Counted from the stretch's first letter, positions 10,421 through 22,692 are shown. The stretch is DNA of 64,000 bases from Lunularia cruciata (GCA_948567375.1 OX419760.1:47368001-47432000); one strand, 5' to 3'. A program made the numbers and translations. Notes: generated by a model not told the origin, from the sequence alone.

Positions 10421-11989
10421 TTGATTACTTCCAATGGGATTGAAGGCTTGACCTATGCAAGTTTGCTTCACTTGCAAGGTACAATATTTAATTGGGGTTG
10501 TAGGATTTTGGTTGATTTTAGAAGTTCAGAGAATTGCATGTTTATGCAAGTAGCAAAGGAATTGGGTATTCCTATCAAGCTAGTGATTAGAAGTAGTTTG
10601 ATGATGCCGGATGGTAGAAAGGGTTCTGCATTCCGCACCTTGCATCTTGTTACCTTCAAGATTGGGAAGGAGTATTTGGAGTGTGTGAGGTTTGTAGTGG
10701 CACCTCTACACTATGATATCATTCTGGGTCTACCTTGGCTTGAACGTCATAAGGTTCAATTTGATTGGACCCGACGCCAAATTCAAGTACAACACCAAGG
10801 TAGGAATTTCCACTTAGGTTGTCTGGCACCTCTGAGTAAGACACCTAAGAATAGTCAATCCCAAGATGGGAAGTTTGTCAAGAAGGTAGCCATAGAGCAA
10901 ACCTTGAAGGGAGTGGAGTCCCAAGATGAGAAGTTTGCCAAGAAGGCAACCATGGAGCAAGCTTGGAAGAGAGATGAGTCCCTGGAAAGGAAGTTGGTTA
11001 GTAAAGCAGCCATAGAGCAAGCTTTGGAGGAAGATAAGTTTGTATTCACGGTGTGGATCAAGCCACTTGCACAAGAACAATCGCAAGAGGACCAAGAGCC
11101 TCATCAAGCAATGGTTGATTGTATAGTTCAGGAGTTTGCAGACATGTTTCCGGATGATCAGCCAAAGGGATTACCCTCCGATCAAGGTATGCCCTTGAAG
11201 ATTGAGTTATTTCCAAGGAGTACTCTAGTGAGTAGACCTATCTATTGGCTCTCACCAAAGGAGTTGGAGGAGTTGCAAACAACACTTATAGAGTTTTTGG
11301 AGAAGGACTTCATACAATATAGTACCTCTCCTTGGGGAGCACTAGTATTATTTGTTCCAAAGAAGGATGGAGGACATTGTTTCTGTATTGATTACCATGG
11401 GCTCAATAAGCAAACCGTGAAGAATGCATATCCTTTGCCTCGGATCTATGACTTGCTTGATCAACTAAGTGAAGCACGCTACTTTTCCAAGTTGGATCTT
11501 CATAGCGGCTATTGGAAAATTCTTATTGATAGAGAGGATGTGCAAAAAACTGCCTTTTGTACAAGGTATGGGTATTTTGAGTGGAGAGTTCTACCTTTCG
11601 GACTCACTAATGCTCCACTAGTCTTCATGGATCAGATGCATCGAGTGTTGGATAGACTATTGGATTGGTCCGTAATGGTGTTCTTGGATGCTATCTTAAT
11701 TTATAGTAAGACAGAGGCAGAACATATGAATCATGTGCAAGAAGTCCTAAGACGACTACGACAATGGAAATTTTATTGCAAGAAGTCAAAGTGTGCCTTT
11801 TGGCAAAAGGAGGTTACACTCTTGGGTCATAAGATCTCATCAGAGGAGATCAAGATCAAAGAGGAGAAAATCAAGGGCATTATTGATTGGCCTACCTTTA
11901 AGGATGCTATAGAAGTACGGGCATCCAATGGATTGGCCAGTTTTTACCAACGGTTCATCCATTATTATGCTCATGTGGCTGCACATTGA
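10421..11989 (+). pseudogene. family-1 pol, element A: protease and reverse transcriptase
   Basis: A 522-codon open frame. Protease: ILVDFRSSENC near residue 30, where element C keeps the Asp-Ser-Gly triad (ILVDSGSSENC), so this protease is dead. A spacer follows with lysine- and glutamate-rich repeats (about residues 145-205). Reverse transcriptase follows: [53 protein letters not shown]. The polymerase motif reads FLDA (11681-11692) in place of FLDD, losing a catalytic aspartate. The frame ends early because one base is missing relative to element C in the Ala-Pro-Leu-Thr stretch before RNase H. Confidence 0.9.
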
Positions 11990-14010
11990 CTGACCTCTTA
12001 AGAAAGAACTTGAGTTTCAAGTGGACCACCAAGCATGAAGAAGCATTCCAGAAGTTAAAGCATATGGTGTCTTCAAGACCCATTCTTCAACCATATGATC
12101 CTCAACTACCTTGTGTGGTTGATTTTGATGCTTCTAACTTTGCAATTGGAGCTATGCTGCAACAAGAATTCCTAGATGGACTCCGTCTCATTGCCTTTGT
12201 GTCTTGCTGACTCAATATGGCTAAACAAAACTACTCTGCTCGAGATCAAGAACAACTTGCAATGGTATCCGCTACCAAGGTATGGAAGCATTACCTCTTG
12301 GGGAAACAAGTGATCATGCAAATTGATCACAAACCATTGTTGTAGACTTTATACTTGGAACACATGAAAAGTCAACATCATTGATGGGAAGAACAACTCC
12401 AACTATATGATATCAAACTTGAGTACAAACAAGGTCGGTTCCATGTCATCCCTGATGCTTTATCACAACAACCTGATTTGAAGTCTCTTCCTCTCATCAT
12501 AACGGCAATTTCAATGGTGTCAGTTGACTCCAAGGTCCAAAACGAGTTTCAATCAGCTCTACACCAAGATCCCTTCTTCCAAATGGTACATGGTTGCCTT
12601 ATGGCATGCAATAAGGAGTACAACACCTTCTCCATCAAGGAAGGCCTTTTATTCCATGAGGAATAGATCTATGTTCCAGCTAAAGGTGATCTTCGACTTG
12701 TGCACCTTCAAGAAGCCCATGATTTACCCATTGCTGGTCACATGGGTGTGGACAAGACCTTGGGTACCCTCCAACATCAATGGTGATGGCCCAACATGAC
12801 ACAAGATGTTCAAGAATTTGTCCGATCGTGTGAGAGCTACCAACGTAACAAGGCTAGGAACCAAAAGCCGAGTGGACTCCTTCAACCACTTGCCATTCCA
12901 TCCGCTCGCTGGGAGCATGTGAGCTTGGATCTCATCACATCTTTGCCAAAGACAAAACAAGGACACACCTCAATCGTGGTGTTTGTGGATAAGCTTAGTA
13001 AGCAAATCCACTTGGCACCAACCTGTGATATCGTGGATGCTCCAACCTTAGCACAAATCTACTTTGACAATGTCTTCAAGCATCATGGGATGCCAAGTGT
13101 ACTCATCTCCGACCGTGATCCTTGATTTACTTGGAAGTCTTGGCAAGCACTCTTCCAAATACTCGGCACCAAGCTTGCTTTAGCCACGGCCTATCATCCT
13201 CAAACCGGATGAAAACAAAATGTGCAAATTATAAATTGGAGGATATGATGCATACCTTTATCAATGTCCACCATACCAATTGGGATGAATGTCTTGCAGC
13301 TATAGAATTTGCCTGCAACAATTCCAAACAGGTAAGCACCGGATTTTCTCCTTTCTTAATTTTGGCCAAGATCCGCTTGTTCCAGATTCTCTTCTTGCTC
13401 CTCCTCCATCTCAAGTTCCTTATACTTCTACATTCTTGATCACTATATCCCACTCTCTCCAACAAGCCAAGTCGCACCTCCTTATTGCTCAGAATCACCA
13501 AAAACAATATGCGGACCACCATCGTTGTGATCTTACCTTTAAAATTGGTGATAAAGTCATGCTATCCTCTAGTAACCTCCCTCTCCCACTTGATACCCAA
13601 GTTTGTAAACTTGCTCCTAATTGGATAGGACTCTTTGATATCACCTAGATTATCTTTCTTGTTGCTTATCGACTTGCCTTGCCTTGTCATATGTGTATCT
13701 ATCCTATCTTTCATGCTTCCAAATTGAAACCCTTTGTTCCTAACCCCTCTTCATTTTCCTCTTGAGTCCAACCTCCCCCTCTTCCTGTCCCTATCAATGA
13801 TCATGAGGAGTACAAATTTGATCGTATCCTTGCATGTCGCCATATTCAACAAAGCCCTCACTAACATATGAAGTACAAGGTCTTTTGGAAAGGATATCCC
13901 CTTCATGATGCCACATGGGAACCTCTTTTGCACCTCCAAAATGCACACACATCCATCCAAGAATTCAAAGCTTCATTGGCGACGAGGATGTCACTCACTA
14001 GCGGAGGGGG
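11986..14010 (+). pseudogene. family-1 pol, element A: RNase H, integrase, chromodomain
   Basis: Scattered frames carry RNase H (VVDFDASNFAIGAMLQQEF, 12118 onward), then the integrase zinc finger HDLPIAGHMGVDKTLGTL (12719 onward). The second cysteine pair is damaged (CESYQRNK where C has CESCQRNK). The integrase core is DLITSLPKTKQGH. The chromodomain is YKVFWKGYPLHDATWEPLLH at about 13874-13933. At least two frame changes and several stops separate these pieces. The chromodomain is known in chromoviruses to steer insertion to methylated histones; here it marks the clade. Confidence 0.85.
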
Positions 14011-14014
14011 AATA

Positions 14015-14426
14015 TGTAACAATATGGAGTTTAGCAATGAAGTAAGTCGGACTTACAAAGTAGCACATAAGACAAATTAGCCTAGAATAATCCGGAAGTA
14101 TCTAGGAAGCTTCTTGGGAAGCTTCCTAGCTAGCTTAGCTTGCACCACAAGTAAGTAGCTTCTAGAAGCTTCTAACTAGCTTAGCTTGCACGTCAAGTAG
14201 GCGGCTTCTAGAAGGAAGCTTCTTGAGAAGCTTCCTAGTTAACTTGGCTTGCACTCTAAGAAAGCGGCTTCAAGAAGCTTCTTGAGAAGCTTCTCAAGGG
14301 CCTTGTATGCTACCTATACATACCAAAGCCAAAGCTCATGCTAGGCATTTGGAGTTTTCCCTCATTCAAGTGTCCCAATGTGAGTTTCCATTCTCCTATT
14401 TCTCTCCTTGGTCTCGGTCTTTTATA
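14015..14426 (+). repeat. family-1 3' LTR of element A
   Basis: 412 bp, same modules as 8803-9214. The TATA box is altered to TATACATA near 14317. Ends TTTTATA (other copies TTTTACA), then the target duplication GTTAG. Confidence 0.92.
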
Positions 14427-15715
14427 GTTAGGGTCTATAGGATGTCCATTTTGATGTGTTTTGGAAGATGTTAAGTATACTACAACATCTCTAGGTTCAT
14501 CAATCCACTTCTCCAACCTACATTTTAGAGAATGTCCCCTTGATGGTTGATTCTCATACTTGGTGGTGGCGAGTATACATTAGGTCTATTCTTGGATAGG
14601 ACTTGCCATGTTGTTAGATGTAGCCACAGTGGGATCATATGCTCATTATCTTCATCGTTGGTGGACAAACCTCTTACCTAAAGAGGTTCTACAATGTGCT
14701 TATGATAGAATTCAATAATTAGACCACCTTACTATTGATGGTATTTTGGATGTTGGAGACCAGCCTCCAATGGTTGTAGTGGTTAATAGGTCACCTATAG
14801 TAGTGGTGAACCTTATTAGATAGCCCAAAGCCGCTTTACTCACACTTATGAGTTTCCTAGGCTCCCATGCTTTTCAAGAGAGAGGTCCTAGACTTGTTTG
14901 GGACTCACAGTTACTGCAATTGGTGGAGCTCAATGCCTATGAGAGGGAGCAAGCAATAGGTTTTTGTACCACCATTATTGCTATTATAGTAGTGTTTGAG
15001 GCATCCACGTGTCAATTGTTAGATCAAGCTATGGACTTGAATATTTTGACATGGATTGTGAGCCTTGGCTTGGCAGAGTAGTGTAGGATGTGCTTGATTG
15101 GCATCACCACTCAAACATTTGTGAGCTTTGTGCCTATTGAGATGATTCAAGCACATGCTAGGGGTGATGGATTGAGTGGGCAATGTATTCTTGGGACATA
15201 GCTAGTGGCTACTAGTGAGAGTGGTCTACGTGGAGTCCATCCAAATGAACATGGTCTATTTGTGATGTAGCTAGAGGACATATGGAGTTTACAACCAAAT
15301 TGGAAAGAGTTTTCCACACTAAGGTTGTGCATTCTCATGGTTGAGGGTATGACATTACTACTCCCAAGGGCCCAATATAGCAAATGATCAATACATCTTC
15401 CACTCCTACATTAGTTAATGTAGGAGTACTTGGGAGCTAAATATTAGACCCAAGCTTATAAGAAGGAAAGACGGAGAGTTTGGAGGTTCTAGAGGAGCTA
15501 CACAAGTTGTTTTGCCTTCAATATGAAAGATTAGGTGCTTTGAAAGGACCTAGTATTTGGACTGAGCTTACTAATGATACACCAATTTTTAAATGTCCTT
15601 ATAAATATAATGACATGGAGAGAGCATTGATTCAGAGCTAGAGTAGAGACCTTTTTGAGGCTGGTTTGGTGGAAATTTCACATAGAGAGTATACTTCAAC
15701 TATAGTGATGCCAAT
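14427..15715 (+). mobile_element. family-2 relic F, segment 2
   Basis: Continues F after element A. From about 14440 it aligns by eye with the reverse complement of 47.1 kb downward to about 45.85 kb in G. It covers the stretch between protease and reverse transcriptase. No intact frame. Ends CCAAT (15711-15715), which with CCAGC at 33330-33334 is read as the target duplication of element E, differing by two transitions. Confidence 0.7.
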
Positions 15716-16484
15716 TGTCATACCAATAGCTAGACATATTAGCTGGAGGTGAAAATTGGCTTGGTAGCATCTAGAAGGATGTTACATATGATAGGCTAGG
15801 TAGATCAGATAGAGGTATCACCAAAAGGGTACTTCTACTAATAGGGGAAGAACCAAAAATAACATGAATTTATAATACCAAAAGCTAAACATATCATCTA
15901 GAGGTGAAAATTGACTGGGTAATATTTGGAAGGATATTATATATGATGGGCTAGGTAGATCAGATAGAAGATATCAGATCAGGTCAGGTAGATCATCAAA
16001 AGAGGACTTCTACTAATAGAGCAAGAGTTGAAAATAACTTAGAAACTTCAAAGCCAATTTAGGAGGCCTAAATGGATGAATTAGGCCTAAAAAATGTCTG
16101 CATTGTTCCACTCCTAATGGAACAAAGGTTAGTCTTTCCTCCTAAGTTTATCTCATTGAGAGCTTTCTAATGATACCTCACTCATGCAATTTGGAGATTC
16201 CTATAGGAAGATTCCCTAAAGATTCCTTTTGGTCAAAGAGGGTTTGACCAGCCAGATAGGATCAGAACTAACATGTCACCCATGCATGAAACTAATCTAA
16301 GGGAAGAGATTGACATGCCACCAATCCTTGTATCTTATCTAAGAGTGGAGCTTCCTTTGGGGAAGTCACATTTGCTATATAATACAATCAAGGTGCTCCT
16401 TTGGGGGCATCAGAGATTGAGTGTGAAATTGTGTGTTTCTTCTTTTCTATTTCTGTTAAGGTCTCCTATCCTCAGATGATTACA
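15716..16484 (+). repeat. family-3 5' LTR of element E
   Basis: 769 bp, beginning TGTCATACC (other copies TGTAATACC) and ending GATTACA. It contains an internal tandem duplication of about 150 bp near its start: AGATCAGATAGA and ACTTCTACTAATA each occur twice. A TATATAATA box is at 16376-16384. It is followed by ATGGTATCAGAG. Confidence 0.88.
16376..16384 (+). promoter_or_regulatory. LTR TATA box, family 3
   Basis: TATATAATA lies about 100 bp before the LTR end. The same motif sits at the equivalent minus-strand places in element D (25221-25230, 31773-31782). The 3' LTR of E has lost this segment. Confidence 0.55.
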
Positions 16485-16485
16485 A

Positions 16486-16500
16486 TGGTATCAGAGTGGG
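16486..16500 (+). other. primer-binding site of element E (tRNA-iMet)
   Basis: TGGTATCAGAGTGGG, one base after the 5' LTR, matches the initiator tRNA-Met primer. Confidence 0.8.
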
Positions 16501-17094
16501 TGTTTCAATACAAGAGAGCAGATCACCTCTCTTGAAAGAGCATGGGCTATTGAGACCGAGTAATTTTTTAGGAAAGACACCGGAGTGTAATTGGCAGATT
16601 AGGAGTGTGCTAGAGAGAGGATGGGATAGAGGCTCTAGGAGGACAATATCCAACATCCTACTTTCTGTTCTTGAATCCATTCCACATCAAGATTATGTAC
16701 ATCCTACATGAGCAAGATCAAGATTATGTACATCCAGCATGAGCAAGTGAGAGTGTATCTTGTTTTTCATTTTAGAGTAGAGTTCATGGGTATAATGATG
16801 AATTCACCAAACCCAATGATTCTACATGTGGTGATCTACTGACCTAAACCAATGTGCCACATAGAGAGTGGGATTTTACAACTCACATTCTATTATAATG
16901 GATTTGAATATACCAAATCCTCTCCCTTTTCAACACTCAAGTAGAAATGCATTATGTGGTTAGACCAAAAGTAATGTTTAGAGATTTTGTAGTTCACAAT
17001 TTTGGTGGAGAATACTATGAACAAGTAATAGCCTTTGAAGTCCCAATGTTAGTTCTAATAGTCCATTTTCTCTCTAGAGTGATCATATTAACCC
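16501..17094 (+). mobile_element. element E 5' internal leader
   Basis: Untranslated leader before gag, matching by eye the reverse complement of 31.3-31.69 kb in element D. No gene. Ends AACCC (17090-17094), the left target duplication of element B. Confidence 0.65.
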
Positions 17095-17521
17095 TATAAA
17101 AGACCGAATCCGAGGAGAGAAATAGGAGAATGGAAACTCACATTGGGACACTTGAATGAGGGAAAAATTCCGAATGCCTAGCATGAGCTTTGGCTTTGGT
17201 ATTTATAGGTAGCATACAAGGCCCTTGAGAAGCTTCTCAAGAAGCTTCCTCAATCCGCTTTCTTAGAGTGCAAGCCAAGTTAACTAGGAAGCTTCTCAAG
17301 AAGCTTCCTTCTAGAAGCCGCCTACTTGGCGTGCAAGCTAAGCTAGTTAGAAGCTTCTAGAAGCTTCCTTCTAGAAGCTACTTACTTAAGATGCAAGCTA
17401 AGCTAACCGGGAAGCTTCCCAAGAAGCTTCCTAGATACTTCCCGAATATTCTAGGCTAATTTGTCTTATGTGTTACTTCGTGAGCCCAACTGACTTTGTC
17501 GCTAAACTCCATATTGTTACA
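17095..17521 (-). repeat. family-1 3' LTR of element B
   Basis: 427 bp in minus orientation, ending (plus strand) CCATATTGTTACA. It carries the full set of palindromic modules, about 59 bp more than the other LTR of the same element. Confidence 0.9.
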
Positions 17522-17529
17522 TATTCCCC

Positions 17530-18960
17530 CGCCGCTAGTTGGTGATGTCCTCGTCGCCAGTGAAGCTTCAAATTCTTGGATGGCCGTCTGTGCATTTTGG
17601 AGGTGAGAAAGAGGTTCCCAGGTGGCATCATGAAGGGAATATCCTTTCCAAAGGACCTAGTACTCCGTATGTTAGCGACAGCCTTGTTGAATGTGGCAAC
17701 ACGCAAGGATACGATCAACTTTGTACTCATCATGATCATTGATAGGGATAGGAAGAGGGGGAGGTTGGACTCAAGAGTGAAAGGAAGAGGGGTTAGGAAC
17801 AAAGGGTTTCAACTTGGAAACATGAAAGACATGATGGATACGCATGTGACAAGGCAAGGCAAGACGATAAGCAACAAGAGAGACAATTTGGGTGATATCA
17901 AAGGGTCCTATCCAGTTAGGGGCAAGTTTACGAACTTGAGTATCAAGTGGGAGAGGGAGGTTACAGGAGGATAGCATAACTTTATCACCAACTTCAAAGG
18001 TGAGATCACGACGATGGTGGTCAGCATATTGTTTTTGGCAATTTTGAGCAACAAGGAGGTGAGACTTGGCTTGTTGGAGCAATTGGGATATAGTGGTCAA
18101 GAATGTGGAAGTATGAGGAACTTGAGATGGAGGGGAAGCAAGAAGAGAATCTGGAACAAGCGGATCTTGGCCAAAATTGAGAAAGAAGGGAGAAAATCCG
18201 GTGCTTGCCTATTTGGAATTGTTGTAGGCAAATTTTGCAACTGCAAGGCATTCATCCCAATTGGTATGGTGGACATTGACAAAGGCCCGCAACATATCTT
18301 CCAATGTACAATTTGCACATTCGGTTTGTCCATCAGTTTGAGGATGATAGGCCGTAGACAAAGCAAGCTTGGTGCCGAGTATCTAGAAGAGTGCTTGCCA
18401 AAACTTCCCGGTAAATTGAGGATCACGGTCAGAGATGAGTACATGTGGCATCCCATGATGCTTGAAGACATTGTCAAAGTAGATTTGCGCTAAGGTTGGA
18501 GCATCCACGGTATCATAGGTTGGTGCCAAGTGGATTTGCTTACTAAGCTTATCCACAAACACCACGATTGTGGTATGTCCTTGTTTTGTCTTTGGCAAGG
18601 ATGTGATGAGTTCCAAGCTCACATGCTCCCAGCGAGCAGATGGAATGGCGAGTGGTTGAAGGAGTCCACTCGGCTTTTGGTTTACTAGCCTTGTTACGTT
18701 GGCAACTCTCACACAATCTGACAAATTCTTGAACATCTCATGTCATGTTGGGCCACCACCATTGACGTTGGAGGGTACCCAAGGTCTTGTCCACACCCAT
18801 GTGACCAGCAATGGGTAAATCATGGGCTTCTTGAAGGCACACCAATCGAAGATCACCTTTGTCTGGAACATAGATCCGGTCTGCATGGAATAGAAAGCCT
18901 TCCTTGAACGAGAAGATGTTGTACTCCTTGTCACTTGTTGTTAGACTACCATGTACCATT
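17530..18960 (-). pseudogene. family-1 integrase and chromodomain, element B
   Basis: Fragments in three frames. Integrase zinc finger region HDLPIAGHMGVDKTLGTLQRQW is near 18750-18820. The core follows with ELITSLPKTKQGH, SDRDPQFTGKFWQ and PQTDGQTE, the last keeping the catalytic Glu. The linker TQVRKLAPNWIGPFDITQIV follows. The chromodomain lies at about 17570-17680, recognised by homology to the C and A copies. Several frameshifts separate the pieces. Confidence 0.82.
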
Positions 18961-19298
18961 CGGAAGAAGGGATCTTACTATAGAACTAACCAAAACTCAT
19001 TATGGATCTTGGAGTCAATTGACACCGTCGTAATTGCTGCCGTGATGAGAGGAAGGGACTTCAAATCAGGTCGTCGTGATAGAGCATCAGGGATGACATG
19101 GAACCGACCTGGTTTGTACTCAAGTTTGATGTCAAACAATTGGAGTTGCTCTTCCCATCAATGATGTCAACTCTTCATGTGCTCCAGGTGTAAGGTTTGC
19201 AACAATGGCTTGTGATCAGTTTGCATGATCACTTGTTTCCCCAAGAGATAATGCCTCCATACCTTGGTGGCATATACCATTGCAAGTTGTTCTCGATC

Positions 19299-20060
19299 TC
19301 AAGCAGAGTAATTTCTTTCAGCTATATTTAGTTGGCAAGACACAAAGGCAATGGGATGTAGTCCATCTGGAAATTCTTGTTGCAACACAGCTCCAATTGC
19401 AAAGTTAGAAGCATCAAAATCAACCACACAAGGTAGTTGAGGATCATATGGTTGAAGAATGGGTCTTGAAGACACCATATGTTTCAACTTCTAGAATGCT
19501 TCTTCATGTTTGGTGTTCCATTGGAAGCTCAAGTTCTTTCCCAAGAGGTCAGTCAATGGTGCAGCCACATGAGCATAATAGTGGATGAACCGCCGGTAAA
19601 AACTGGCCAATCCATTGAATGCCCGTACTTCTATAGCATCCTTTGGGGTAGGCCAATCAGTAATGGCTTTGATCTTCTCTTCCTCCATCTTGATCCCCTC
19701 TGATGAGATCTTATGACCCAAGAAGGTAACCTCCTTCTGCCAAAAAGCACACTTTGACTTCTTGTAGTAAAATTTCCATTGCCGTAGTCATCTTAGGACT
19801 TCTCGCACATGATTCACGTGTTCTGCCTCTGTCTTACTATAGATTAAGATATCATCCAAGAACACCACCACTGACCGATCCAATAGTCCATCCAACACCC
19901 CGATGCATCTGATCCATGAAGACTACTGAAGCATTAGTGAGTCCGAAAGGTAGAACTCTCCACTCAAAATGTCCATACCTTGTGCAAAAGGCAGTCTTTT
20001 GCACATCCTCTCTATCAATCGGAATTTGCCAAAAGCCGCTACAAAGATCCAACTGGAAAA
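19299..20060 (-). pseudogene. family-1 RNase H and reverse transcriptase end, element B
   Basis: RNase [20 protein letters not shown] and HPIAFVSCQLNIAERNYSA. Before it comes the connection GHKISSEGIKMEEEKIKAITDWPTPKDAIEV (19630-19721), with RAFNGLASFYRRF. The reverse-transcriptase piece [18 protein letters not shown] (19923-20000) is in another frame, so a frameshift lies near 20040 and another after it. Confidence 0.82.
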
Positions 20061-21122
20061 GTAACGTGCTCCACTTAGTTGATCAAGTAAGTCATTGATC
20101 CGAGGCAAGAGATATGCATTCTTCACGGTTTGCTTATTGAGCCCACGGTAATCAATACAGAAACAAAGTCCTCCATCCTTCTTTGGAACAAATAGTACCA
20201 ATGCTCCCCAAGGAGAGGTACTATGTTGTATAAAATCCTTCTCCAACAACTCTGTAAGTGTTGTTTGCAACTCCTCCAACTCCTTTGGTGAGAGCTGATA
20301 GATTGGTCTACTCACTGGAGTACTCCTTGGCAATAACTCGATCTTGAAGGGCATACCTCGATCGGAGGGTAATCCTTTTGGCAGATCATCTAGAAACACA
20401 TCTGCAAACTCTTGAACTATCCAATCAACCATTGCTTGATGCAGCACTTGGCCCTCCTCTGATTGTTCTTGTGCAATTGGCATGATCCACACCACAAATA
20501 CAGACTTATCTTCCTCCAAAGCTTGCTCTATGGCTGCTTCCTTAACAAAATTCCCTTCTAGGGATTCATCTCTCTTCCAAGCTTGCTCCATGGTTGCCTT
20601 CTTGGCAAACTTCCCATCTTGGGACTCATCTTCCTTCCAAATTTGCTCTATGGCTACCTTCTCAACAAACTTCCCATCTTGGGACTGACTATTCTTAGGT
20701 GTCTTACTCAGAGGTGCCAAACAACCTAATCGGAAATTCCTACCTTGGTGTTGTACTTGAATTTGGCGTCGGGTCCAATCGAATTGAACCTTATGACATT
20801 CAAGCCAAGGTAGACCCAGAATGATATCATAGTGTAGAGGTGCCACTACAAACCTCATACACTCCAAATACTCCTTCCCAATCTTGAAGGTAACAGGATG
20901 CGAGGTGCGGAATGCAGAACCCTTTCTACCATCCGCCATCATCAAACTACTTCCAATCACTGGCTTGATAGGAATACCCAATTCCTTTGCTACTTGCATA
21001 GACATGCAATTCTTTGAACTTCCAAAATCAACCAAAATCCTACAACCCCTATTAGATATCATACCTTGCAAGTGAAGCAAACTTGCATAGGTTGAGCCTT
21101 CAATCCGATTGGAACTAATCAA
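19923..21122 (-). pseudogene. family-1 protease and reverse transcriptase, element B
   Basis: 399-codon open frame. Protease motif [11 protein letters not shown] (catalytic triad Asp-Ser-Gly changed to Asp-Phe-Gly). The middle repeats an acidic-basic unit ([30 protein letters not shown]) three times. Reverse transcriptase starts after [20 protein letters not shown] and reads [20 protein letters not shown]. The frame then shifts at SARYFS, so the polymerase palm continues in another frame. Confidence 0.88.
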
Positions 21123-21129
21123 GCTCCCA

Positions 21130-22053
21130 GTAGGCGGCTCGAAATCTCCTACTGGGATTCTTTGTTTCCCTGATCATTCCGCTCCACAACTTCCACTTGG
21201 GCAACTTGTTCAGGTCGTCCATTCTTAAGTGGACATTTAGCAAAGCAATGCCTCAACTGGCAACAATAAAAACAACCACCATTTTGTCACAGTTTCTCCT
21301 TGTTTGCCATGCCCAGTGATCTTCATTGAATTGCATCAATCTCCATTGGTGTTGGCTCCTTCACTTGTGTATAGTGTATTGGTAGGCTTTGTGGGGGTCG
21401 AGGTCGAGACCAAGTTGTTGCCACCAAGGAATCAAAATGTTTGGCCAACCGCATGGCTTCCTCCAAGTGTTGTGGCTCTTGCATGGTTACCTCTAATTTG
21501 GTTCTTGCCTTCAAGCCCTCACGAATCGATCCAGAGCTTCACCTTCCAAAATGTCTGGAATTTGCATGATGGTGTTTTGGAACTACGTGATGTAACTTCT
21601 TATAGAGCCAATCTGTTTCAACTCTGCCAACTTATCCCATGCAGCTCGTGTGGCATTTATAGCTTGGAACCGACTGATTATTGTGCTCTTGAATTCTGCC
21701 CATGTCAAGATTGGTGCAACCATTTGTTGTTCGGCTTGCTCCACTCAAAATCTCCACCATAGCTTTGCTACTCCATCCAATTGGCTAGAAGCCAAGAGAA
21801 TCTATTTTTGCTCATCTTGTAGATTGGTAGCTTCAAAATAACGTTCACAATCAAACACAAAATTCTCCACTGCACTCGGGAGATTCTTGCCTTCAAATAC
21901 CTTGGGTTTAAGGAATCTGATCCAATCTTCTTCTTCTCGAATTGGTACTCTCTCCACCTGCTCTTGTCATCGAAGATCTTGTTCATCCAACAATCGAGTA
22001 AGGTGCTCGATTTGTTGTTGCATAACAAAGATAACATCAGGTATTGCCACCAT
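21130..22053 (-). pseudogene. family-1 gag, element B
   Basis: Begins MVAIPDVIFVMQQQIEHL and continues to a complete CCHC knuckle CFYCCQLRHCFAKC (about 21247-21288). It keeps FLKPKVFEGKNLPSAVENF and several capsid-like stretches. Scattered stops (for example after LLDEQDLR) break the frame. Confidence 0.8.
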
Positions 22054-22324
22054 GGTTGCTCCTCTATCACACCACTCCCAATCTATCTAATTTATTAACA
22101 CATAGAAACAACACGTCCACCGTTCTCCATAAGTTACAACCAGAAGTACCAAGGGTTCCTCCGATATGGTGATCATATGTAGAAAATCTTGTCCAAAGTG
22201 CAAGGTGATGAACTATGTGAAATGATGCTTGGGTAGTATTTGGACGCAAAAATCCTAATGGTTTGGTGGAAGTGGATTTGGTGGTCCATAAATTCCATCC
22301 ATCCCATTCTTGCTCTAATACCAA

Positions 22325-22692
22325 TGTAAAAGACTAAATCCAAGGAGAGAAATAGGAGAATGGAAACTCACATTGGGACACTTGAATGAGGGAAAAACTC
22401 CAAATGCCTAGCATGAGCTTTGGCTTTGTTATTTATAGGTAGCATACAAGGCCCTTGAGAAGCTTCTCAAGAAGCTTCCTTCTAGAAGCCGCCTACTTGG
22501 TGTGCAAGCTAAGCTAGTTGGAAGCTTCTAGAAGCTTCCTTCTAGAAGCTACTTACTTAAGATGCAAGCTAAGCTAACCGAGAAGCTTCCCAAGAAGCTT
22601 CCTAGATACTTCCGGAATATTTTAGGCTAATTTGTCTTATGTGTTACTTCGTGAGCCCAATTGACTTCATCGCTAAACTCCATATTGCTACA
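22325..22692 (-). repeat. family-1 5' LTR of element B, module deleted
   Basis: 368 bp. It aligns with 17095-17521 except that one module of about 59 bp is missing, with both edges inside the same AAGCTTCTCAAGAAGCTTCC repeat. The minus-strand primer site TTGGTATTAGAGCAAG adjoins its left edge (22309-22324). Confidence 0.9.

Larger units (their letters stand above)
8803..14426 (+). mobile_element. family-1 Ty3/gypsy chromovirus A, inserted in F
   Basis: 5624-bp element with two 412-bp LTRs (8803-9214, 14015-14426) and the 5-bp target duplication GTTAG (8798-8802, 14427-14431). Order is LTR, primer site, gag, protease, reverse transcriptase, RNase H, integrase, chromodomain, LTR, which is the Ty3/gypsy chromovirus order. 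The coding part has stops and frameshifts throughout; it is the most decayed of the three near-complete family-1 copies. On either side the host sequence continues as family-2 relic F, as the aligned copy at about 47.05-47.15 kb shows. Confidence 0.93.
17095..22692 (-). mobile_element. family-1 Ty3/gypsy chromovirus B, inserted in E
   Basis: 5598-bp minus-strand element with LTRs 17095-17521 and 22325-22692 and the perfect target duplication AACCC (17090-17094, 22693-22697). Contains gag, protease, reverse transcriptase, RNase H, integrase and chromodomain, with several frameshifts. B keeps the FLDD polymerase motif (minus strand, near 19852-19865) and the integrase catalytic Glu (18320-18322) that copies A and C have lost. 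Its protease is changed to Asp-Phe-Gly. Confidence 0.93.

Noticed and set aside
14100-14310. CRISPR-like or satellite array from repeated GAAGCTTC
   Set aside because: The repeats lie inside LTRs of gypsy elements, are palindromic and irregular, and have no spacers of constant length.
17539-17974. Plus-strand ORFs across elements B and D (for example 17576-17974, 18014-18493)
   Set aside because: They are antisense shadows of the integrase and chromodomain.
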